Assembly: GCF_030323265.1 (NCBI RefSeq)
Contig: NZ_CP104992.1
Coordinates: 1,897,501 to 1,961,500 of the forward strand
Direction of reading: 5' to 3'
Length of the DNA: 64,000 nucleotides
DNA from: Terrirhizobium terrae
GTDB taxonomy: Bacteria; Pseudomonadota; Alphaproteobacteria; Rhizobiales; Rhizobiaceae
The notes beneath the pieces were generated by a model. It was given only the letters and a program-made list of their open reading frames with translations. It had not been told where the DNA came from and made no database searches. A program made the position numbers and the translations under genes. This document shows, piece by piece, positions 59,350-64,000 of the stretch; position 1 is the first letter of the stretch, and each line of letters begins with the position of its first letter.

Positions 59350-60282
59350 TTAGCGAACGCGCATGCCGGCCTGTTCATCGAAATGCAGGGGCTTGTCGAA
59401 CTTCTGCAGCGGCGCTTCGGGGATCGAGCCGATCGCCACGCCATGCTGCCAGTCCGGCGGGCATATGGCGATGTAGCGCGCATAACCGCCCACGCCACCG
59501 CCGAATTTCGGATAGCCGATCGCCACCAGCGCGCCGGTTTCCGGCACCTTGTCCAGATTGGCGACGCCTTCCGCCTGGGCATAGCCGTTGTGCATCAGCC
59601 AGTGTTCGCCCTCCAGCGTCGGCGTTGTATCGGTGTCGAGGGGCTCATGGCCATGGAACAGGATTTTGCGCTCCAAATGCAGGAATTTCAGCGCTTCCAG
59701 GCCGACGCCCGGAAAGGACCTCGTTGTGGCAAGCGCCGGGTCGGGCCAAGTCTTCGACCAGCCGGAGCGGACGAAGACGACCGAGCCTTCCGGTATCCGG
59801 CCATGTCTGGCCTCGAATTCGGTGATATCGGCGACCTGCAGGTGATAGCCGGCATCGGACTTCACCTTGTCCTCGATATTGATGACCACCAGCGGTCGCA
59901 CCGCATAGGTCGCCGGCAGTTCGTCGATCGCCGGATATTCAGGCGCCCAATGGGCCGGCGGATCGAGCTGCGTGCCGAGCTGGTCGGTGGTGAGGTTGTA
60001 GGTCGAGGCCGCAACGCCATGGGTCTCGTAGGTAAAGGTATCGCCTTTCTTGGCAAAACCCTCGAGATCGCGGGCGGCGGAAGACTGACCGAAGGTCGGG
60101 CTGGCAAAACCGGCCCAGACCGGGATGTTCGGCGTGATCGTATGGGTGAGGTCGACATATTTGGCGCCCTTGAGGCTGTCATTATAGACGCTCCAGAGGC
60201 CGGGCTCTTCGGCTGCGGCCGGAGCTGCTGCGGCGATTGCGAGAAATGCGGAAAGTATCGTTATGCGCGGAATAGCAAGCAT
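59350..60282 (-). CDS. Secreted cyclase-family (kynurenine formamidase-like) hydrolase
   Basis: 310 residues with a cleavable signal peptide (ITILSAFLAIAAAAPAAAEE). The cyclase fold signature H-x-G-T-x-x-D/H appears in modified form: YVDLTHTITPNIPVW near the start and TTDQLGTQLDPPAHWAPEYPA in the middle, followed by GSVVFVRSGWSKTWPD. Relatives hydrolyse N-formylkynurenine or aryl-lactones at a metal centre. Export to the periplasm is unusual for a kynurenine pathway enzyme, so another substrate is likely. Confidence 0.85.
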   Translation of the reverse strand: MLAIPRITILSAFLAIAAAAPAAAEEPGLWSVYNDSLKGAKYVDLTHTITPNIPVWAGFASPTFGQSSAARDLEGFAKKGDTFTYETHGVAASTYNLTTDQLGTQLDPPAHWAPEYPAIDELPATYAVRPLVVINIEDKVKSDAGYHLQVADITEFEARHGRIPEGSVVFVRSGWSKTWPDPALATTRSFPGVGLEALKFLHLERKILFHGHEPLDTDTTPTLEGEHWLMHNGYAQAEGVANLDKVPETGALVAIGYPKFGGGVGGYARYIAICPPDWQHGVAIGSIPEAPLQKFDKPLHFDEQAGMRVR

Positions 60283-60499
60283 GCTGTATCCCTTCTTGAA
60301 ATGGATGGGTCGGCATTAGCCGGCAAATTAACTTGCCGAAGCGCGCAGTCTCCGTTCTCCGCGGCAGGCGGTCAATCTTGATAACGCTTACCGCTGTAAG
60401 GCGTTTAAAGCTGCCGCCGGATGCCTATGTAATAGGTAAGGCGCATTGAAAGAGGCTGAGACAGGATCTTTTGCACTGCGCGCAACGGAGAACAGAACA

Positions 60500-60838
60500 A
60501 TGAAAAAGGCTCTTGCCACTTCGCTTGCCATTCTTGCAGCAACCGTCGCGGGTTCAGGCGCTGCCCTCGCAGAGCAGTCGCGCGCTTCGGAAATCATCTT
60601 CGGCAAGGCCTATGACGACAACGTCATCGCCATTCAGGTCGCGCCGATCTACGGCCAGGGCGACGGCTATCAGCGCACGCCGCGCTCGGCCAACAGTGTG
60701 ACGATACGCGCCGCGCAGGCTGAGGCGAGCCGTAGCCCGCAGCTCCAGCAGGCGCTCGCCATTCGCGGCATCGCGCTCCACAATGTCCTTCGCGTCGAAA
60801 CCGCCGGCAATGGCGGCAAGGTCGTCTATTACCGCTGA
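60500..60838 (+). CDS. Small exported hypothetical protein
   Basis: 112 residues from ATG 60500 (GGAG, 9 bases upstream; an in-frame ATG at 60446 is less likely). Signal peptide MKKALATSLAILAATVAGSGAALAEQ. The mature 88 residues are soluble, with no cysteine (SEIIFGKAYDDNVIAIQVAPIYGQGDGYQ and LRVETAGNGGKVVYYR). A terminator follows at 60861. Function unknown. Confidence 0.78.
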   Translation: MKKALATSLAILAATVAGSGAALAEQSRASEIIFGKAYDDNVIAIQVAPIYGQGDGYQRTPRSANSVTIRAAQAEASRSPQLQQALAIRGIALHNVLRVETAGNGGKVVYYR

Positions 60839-60860
60839 AAAAAGCGGACTGAGTGAGTCT

Positions 60861-60906
60861 GGAGCATTCCCCTTCTTCGAAAAGCGGGAATGCTCCATTT
60901 ATTTGT
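60861..60906 (+). terminator. Rho-independent terminator
   Basis: Perfect 11-base stem GGAGCATTCCC / GGGAATGCTCC, 22 bases past the stop, followed by ATTTATTTG. Confidence 0.6.
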
Positions 60907-60910
60907 TTCT

Positions 60911-60960
60911 ACGCGATTCCGGACGCAAAACCGGTTCCCACTTTTGCTGGAATTGCTTTA
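60911..60960. repeat. Dispersed rhizobial repeat fragment overlapping the M29 gene end
   Basis: CGCGATTCCGGACGCAAAAC / GTTCCCACTTTTGCTGGAAT: a recurrent rhizobial motif of the type found many times per genome. It runs into the last codons of the M29 aminopeptidase, so it probably defines that gene's 3' boundary. Confidence 0.55.
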
Positions 60961-62211
60961 AGCCCACTCGCCCTTGCGCATGACCGGCACCTTGCTGCCG
61001 TCGGCGCGCACGCCGTCGATATCGACCTGGTTGGAGCCGATCATCCAGTCGATATGGATGAGCGAGGAATTGCCGCCCTGCGCCTTGATCTGCTCCGGCG
61101 ACAGCGAAGCGCCATCGAGGAAGCATTTCGAATAGCACTGGCCGAGCGCGATGTGGCAGGAGGCGTTTTCGTCGAACAGCGTGTTGTAGAACAGGATGCC
61201 GCTTGCCGAGATCGGCGAGGAATGCGGCACCAGCGCCACTTCGCCGAGGCGGCGCGCGCCTTCGTCCGTATCCAGCACCTTGTTCAAGACTTCCTCGCCC
61301 TTCGAAGCCTTCGCCTCGACGATCCGGCCGCCCTCGAAACGCACCTGGATATTGTCGATCAGTGTGCCCTGGTGTGACAGCGGCTTGGTGCTCGACACAT
61401 GGCCTTCGACCTTCAGCGCATGCGGCGTGGTGAAGACTTCCTCGGTCGGGATATTGGGATTGCAGGTAATGCCGTTCTTCGCCGTCGAGGCGCCGCCATG
61501 CCATTCGTGCCCGTCGGCAAGCCCGACCGTCAGGTCGGTGCCGGGACCAGTGAAATGCAGCGCAGAAAAACGCTCGCCGTTCAGCCAGGTCGAGCGCTTC
61601 TTCAGGTTGGCATTGTGTTCAGCCCAGGCCGCGACCGGATCGGCGACATCGACGCGTGAGGCGGCGAAGATCGCTTCCGCCAGCTTAGCGACAGCCGCCT
61701 CTTCCGGCAGGTCGGGGAAGACCTGTCTTGCCCAGGACGGGTTGGGATAGGAGACGATGTTCCAGTTGATGTCGAAATTGGCGATCTTTTCGAGCGCCGG
61801 CTTGTAGGCCATCGAATTGGCCTTATTGGCGCGGGCGACCTTGGCCGGGTCCTGCTCGGCGAGCAGCATCGGGTTGTCACCGGCGATCGCCAGGCGCGCG
61901 GCGCCATTCTCATACGCCTTCGCCATGCCCTCGTAGAGCCAGTTCGAAGCCTTGTCGAAGCTCGCATCCGGCGCATGCCGGTAGCGCGCGAGCGTCGTTT
62001 CCTCGTCCGAATAGAAGGCCGAGACGAGGCCGGCACCCGCCATATAGGCGTGCTTGGTGATGAAGCGGACGAGCGGCAGGGCAGCGACCGGAGCGGTGAT
62101 CACGAGGTCCTGGCCCTTTTCCAGCCCGAGCCCCACCTTCACCGCGACTTCTCCCAGCTTCTCGAGCTTGGCGGGATCTATGGCGGTCTGGAAATTCGGA
62201 ACGATGGTCAT
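60958..62211 (-). CDS. Aminopeptidase M29 family
   Basis: 417 residues, complete. Metal-ligand motifs of the M29 family are present: LTVGLADGHEWHGG and CNPNIPTEEVFTTPHALKVEG (Glu and His ligands), then LGEVALVPHSSPIS and FYNTLFDENASCHIALGQCY. These dinuclear exopeptidases are cytosolic and cut N-terminal residues broadly (AmpS/PepS/AmpT). It appears as a single gene, with the ybaK/arsC pair upstream in the same direction and a gap of about 80 bases. Confidence 0.95.
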   Translation of the reverse strand: MTIVPNFQTAIDPAKLEKLGEVAVKVGLGLEKGQDLVITAPVAALPLVRFITKHAYMAGAGLVSAFYSDEETTLARYRHAPDASFDKASNWLYEGMAKAYENGAARLAIAGDNPMLLAEQDPAKVARANKANSMAYKPALEKIANFDINWNIVSYPNPSWARQVFPDLPEEAAVAKLAEAIFAASRVDVADPVAAWAEHNANLKKRSTWLNGERFSALHFTGPGTDLTVGLADGHEWHGGASTAKNGITCNPNIPTEEVFTTPHALKVEGHVSSTKPLSHQGTLIDNIQVRFEGGRIVEAKASKGEEVLNKVLDTDEGARRLGEVALVPHSSPISASGILFYNTLFDENASCHIALGQCYSKCFLDGASLSPEQIKAQGGNSSLIHIDWMIGSNQVDIDGVRADGSKVPVMRKGEWA

Positions 62212-62291
62212 GGGCTTGCCTCTCTGATGTCGTGCGTGAACCAGACTTAGAGAGCTTTTGGGCGAAATTGAAGTGCGGCCGTATTGTTTCG

Positions 62292-62765
62292 TCAGGCAAC
62301 CAGCGGTGCAGCCACTGCTTTCAGCGCATCCTTCGCATCCATGGGCGCCAGCCGGATTTGCAATCCGCGCTGCCCGCCATTGATGAAGACATGGCTCTCG
62401 TCGAGTGCGGTGATCTCGATTGCGGTCGGCACCAGCTTCTTCTGACCGAACGGGCTGATGCCGCCGACATGGTATCCCGTCAGCCGCTCGGCATCGGCAG
62501 GCTTCATCATGCTGGCCGATTTGCCGCCGAACGCCGAGGCGAGCTTTTTCATCGACACTTCCCGGTCGGACGGCACCACGACGCAGACCGGCTTACCATC
62601 CACCTCGGCCATCAGCGTCTTCAGCACCCGCCGAGGATCTTCGCCGATCGCCTCCGCCGCCTGCAGCCCGATCCGGTCCGCATTCGGATCGTATTCATAG
62701 GTGACGGTGGTGAAGGCGATTTTCAGCCGGTCGAGCGTCTGCGTGGCGCGGGTGGTCTTCGACAT
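62292..62765 (-). CDS. ybaK: Cys-tRNA(Pro)/Cys-tRNA(Cys) deacylase YbaK
   Basis: 157 residues. The YbaK fold includes LDRLKIAFTTVTYEYDPNADRIGLQAAEAIG (start), GKPVCVVVPSDREVSMKKLASAF (with the catalytic-site lysine) and YHVGGISPFGQKKLVPTAIEI (GxxxP loop). It hydrolyses Cys-tRNA(Pro) made in error by prolyl-tRNA synthetase. The ATG lies 3 bases after the ArsC-like gene, indicating an operon. Confidence 0.95.
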   Translation of the reverse strand: MSKTTRATQTLDRLKIAFTTVTYEYDPNADRIGLQAAEAIGEDPRRVLKTLMAEVDGKPVCVVVPSDREVSMKKLASAFGGKSASMMKPADAERLTGYHVGGISPFGQKKLVPTAIEITALDESHVFINGGQRGLQIRLAPMDAKDALKAVAAPLVA

Positions 62766-62768
62766 GGT

Positions 62769-63122
62769 TCAGGCAACCGAAAACGCGGCTTCATAGAGTT
62801 CCGGCTTGAAGCCGATGACCAGCGCGCCGTTTGCCTCAAGCACCGGGCGCTTGATCATCGACGGCTGGGCGAGCATCAGCTCGATTGCCTTCGCACGATC
62901 GACATTTGCGCGGTCCGCCTCGTCGAGTTTCTTGAAGGTGGTTCCAGCACGGTTGAGAACGGTCTCCCAGCCCATCTCCTCGGTCCAGGCTTCCAGGTGG
63001 GCGCGATCGATGCCCGAAGCCTTGTAGTCGTGGAACGTGTAATCGATGCCCTTCTGGTCCAGCCAGGTGCGGGCTTTCTTCATCGTGTCGCAGTTCTTGA
63101 TGCCGTAGATGGTGATCGCCAT
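62769..63122 (-). CDS. ArsC/Spx-family (YffB-like) protein
   Basis: 117 residues. Thioredoxin-fold start MAITIYGIKNCDTMKKARTWL with a single cysteine in NCDTMKK, then SMIKRPVLEANGALVIGF, the R-P loop of the ArsC superfamily. It lacks the arsenate-reductase resolving cysteine, fitting the YffB group (glutathione-binding, function unproven). Operonic with ybaK. Confidence 0.93.
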   Translation of the reverse strand: MAITIYGIKNCDTMKKARTWLDQKGIDYTFHDYKASGIDRAHLEAWTEEMGWETVLNRAGTTFKKLDEADRANVDRAKAIELMLAQPSMIKRPVLEANGALVIGFKPELYEAAFSVA

Positions 63123-63303
63123 TCCGTGGTCCTCAGGGTTTCTCTCGTGTGGCGAAGCGATAGCAATAGCACATCCCGTCTGGCAACAATTTGTGCAGGG
63201 TCAAATCATGGCGTGCCAAAACTGCATGGCTGCCCTGTCGGCTTATGCGTTGTGCAAGGGGCGGCTCTAAATCATATATCAGTCAACAACAAAGGAGTTG
63301 ATC

Positions 63304-63468
63304 ATGTCCGTCCAGAACAGCAACCGTGGTAACCGTTTCAGCCGCGCATTCGCCATTTTCGGCGCCGCTGTTTCCGCATCCGCAGCCGTTGAAAACGGCC
63401 GTCGCCCGCGCAACCGCGACCTCAACACGCTCGGCATCGACCCGAAGGCTTTCGAGCGCATCGGCTAA
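63304..63468 (+). CDS. 54-residue hypothetical protein
   Basis: A short gene with an excellent ribosome-binding site (AAAGGAG, 6 bases before ATG 63304), starting MSVQNSNRGNRFSRAFAIF. The middle has a short Ala-rich stretch (FGAAVSASAAVENG) and the C-terminus RRPRNRDLNTLGIDPKAFERIG is basic then conserved-looking. It is isolated, with no known domain. The start context is the main evidence. Confidence 0.7.
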   Translation: MSVQNSNRGNRFSRAFAIFGAAVSASAAVENGRRPRNRDLNTLGIDPKAFERIG

Positions 63469-63554
63469 TCGGCTTGAGACTTTCCCGCATGCCCGGCCGC
63501 CGTTATCGAATGGCAGCCTTGGGTTGAGGCGGGAAGCCGTCGGATATTGTAGCG

Positions 63555-64000
63555 TCATTTGAAAAGACGCAATTGCTCCGGCGGCAAGGGATAGGGGACG
63601 GCGTCGACATCAAGGCGCCACCGGCCCAATTCCTCATGGTGGGTTTCACCATTATGGCTGTAGATGAGCGAGAAATCGCGCGACAGCCAGATGTAATTCT
63701 TCTCCATAGTCAGCAGTTCTTTCGCGCGATACCCGTAGATCAGCGTGACATGCGGTGAGACGGATTTGAGCGGAGCGCGCGGCAGGTTGTGCCTCGTCAG
63801 CGTGATGTGCAGTTTCCGCACGAATGCCTGAAGATCCGGATTTTTCCGGCTGCTCGCCAGCACCAGATGCTGGTTGTTTCCATAGAGCGCGCTGCGATCC
63901 AGCGTCACATGCACCGGGCGAGCTGCAAGGCTGTCGACGGCATCCCTTATTTGCGTCGCCAGCGCATAAGGCGGCTCATCGTAATATCCGACATTCAGCA
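63555..64000 (-). CDS. 2'-5' RNA ligase/phosphodiesterase family protein, 5' end outside the window
   Basis: The frame is open from the window edge (LNVGYYDEPPYALATQIRDAV) through 63555, so the start lies beyond 64000; a GTG at 63914 would be too short for the family. The two H-x-T/S-x phosphoesterase motifs are visible in part: PVHVTLDRSAL and SPHVTLIYGY. Members (LigT/ThpR-like) hydrolyse 2',3'-cyclic phosphates or ligate tRNA halves in vitro. About 148 residues are visible. Confidence 0.85.
   Translation of the reverse strand, partial: LNVGYYDEPPYALATQIRDAVDSLAARPVHVTLDRSALYGNNQHLVLASSRKNPDLQAFVRKLHITLTRHNLPRAPLKSVSPHVTLIYGYRAKELLTMEKNYIWLSRDFSLIYSHNGETHHEELGRWRLDVDAVPYPLPPEQLRLFK

Overview
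This window is a stretch of alphaproteobacterial chromosome that looks like Rhizobiaceae (Rhizobium/Agrobacterium-like). The pointers are high GC with very long antisense shadow frames, rhizobial protein families (a membrane-bound ferritin behind an Irr-type iron control element, HWE/HisKA_2 kinases, a BTLCP protein, a VirC1-like ParA), and dispersed rhizobial intergenic palindromes (the CGTCATCCTCGGGC element at about 28157 and 47028, and the pieces at 15868 and 60911). It is mostly core and housekeeping sequence, with no integrated phage, transposase or CRISPR array.

Layout. 1-2335: the end of an M17 aminopeptidase, a MarR regulator, an NlpC/P60 hydrolase and a small secreted protein. 2345-7752 (minus): an iron-uptake regulon in the order ECF sigma factor, FecR anti-sigma, FecA-type TonB receptor, periplasmic binding protein. 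7890-9322: tRNA-Leu(CAG) and a beta-hydroxyacid dehydrogenase whose frame runs into a SelT/SelW/SelH domain. 9478-15127: a small membrane protein, a soluble double-PAS chemoreceptor with a GWEDF tail, an unknown 80-residue protein and a large hybrid histidine kinase. 15128-16345: a gene-poor gap with hairpins. 16346-29600: a methyltransferase, a YidB-like protein, a divergent LysR/isochorismatase pair, lepA, three MFS transporters, an XRE-cupin/GNAT pair, a hydrolase, a TetR regulator with its operator and a 55-residue protein. 29659-36442: rpsU with a structured leader, two paralogous TRAP binding proteins without permease, mbfA, a HisKA_2 kinase and a BTLCP protein. 36563-44027: a hydrolase, then infC-rpmI-rplT and pheS...pheT. 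44078-52449: LysR, quinone oxidoreductase, tautomerase with a MarR regulator, M15-like and NTF2-like proteins, three aldo/keto reductases and a Gfo/Idh oxidoreductase. 52463-55875: GtrA and GT2 genes divergent from a GT-C-type membrane protein. 55877-64000: small proteins including an orphan GTA-type spike-base protein, xseA, a ParA, a cyclase, an M29 aminopeptidase, an ArsC/Spx-like protein with ybaK, and a partial 2'-5' RNA ligase.

Two observations stand out. First, pheS and pheT are separated by a tandemly duplicated DUF4160-DUF2442 gene pair, each pair with overlapping frames like a toxin-antitoxin module, plus a GFA-domain gene. Second, nine loci contain eleven apparent frameshifts. Ten are single-base losses, mostly in short G/C or T runs, and one is a gain. 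The large conserved housekeeping genes (lepA, pheS, pheT, xseA) are intact, so sequencing or assembly error is likelier than gene decay. These genes are annotated below as whole reconstructed genes with the break positions given.
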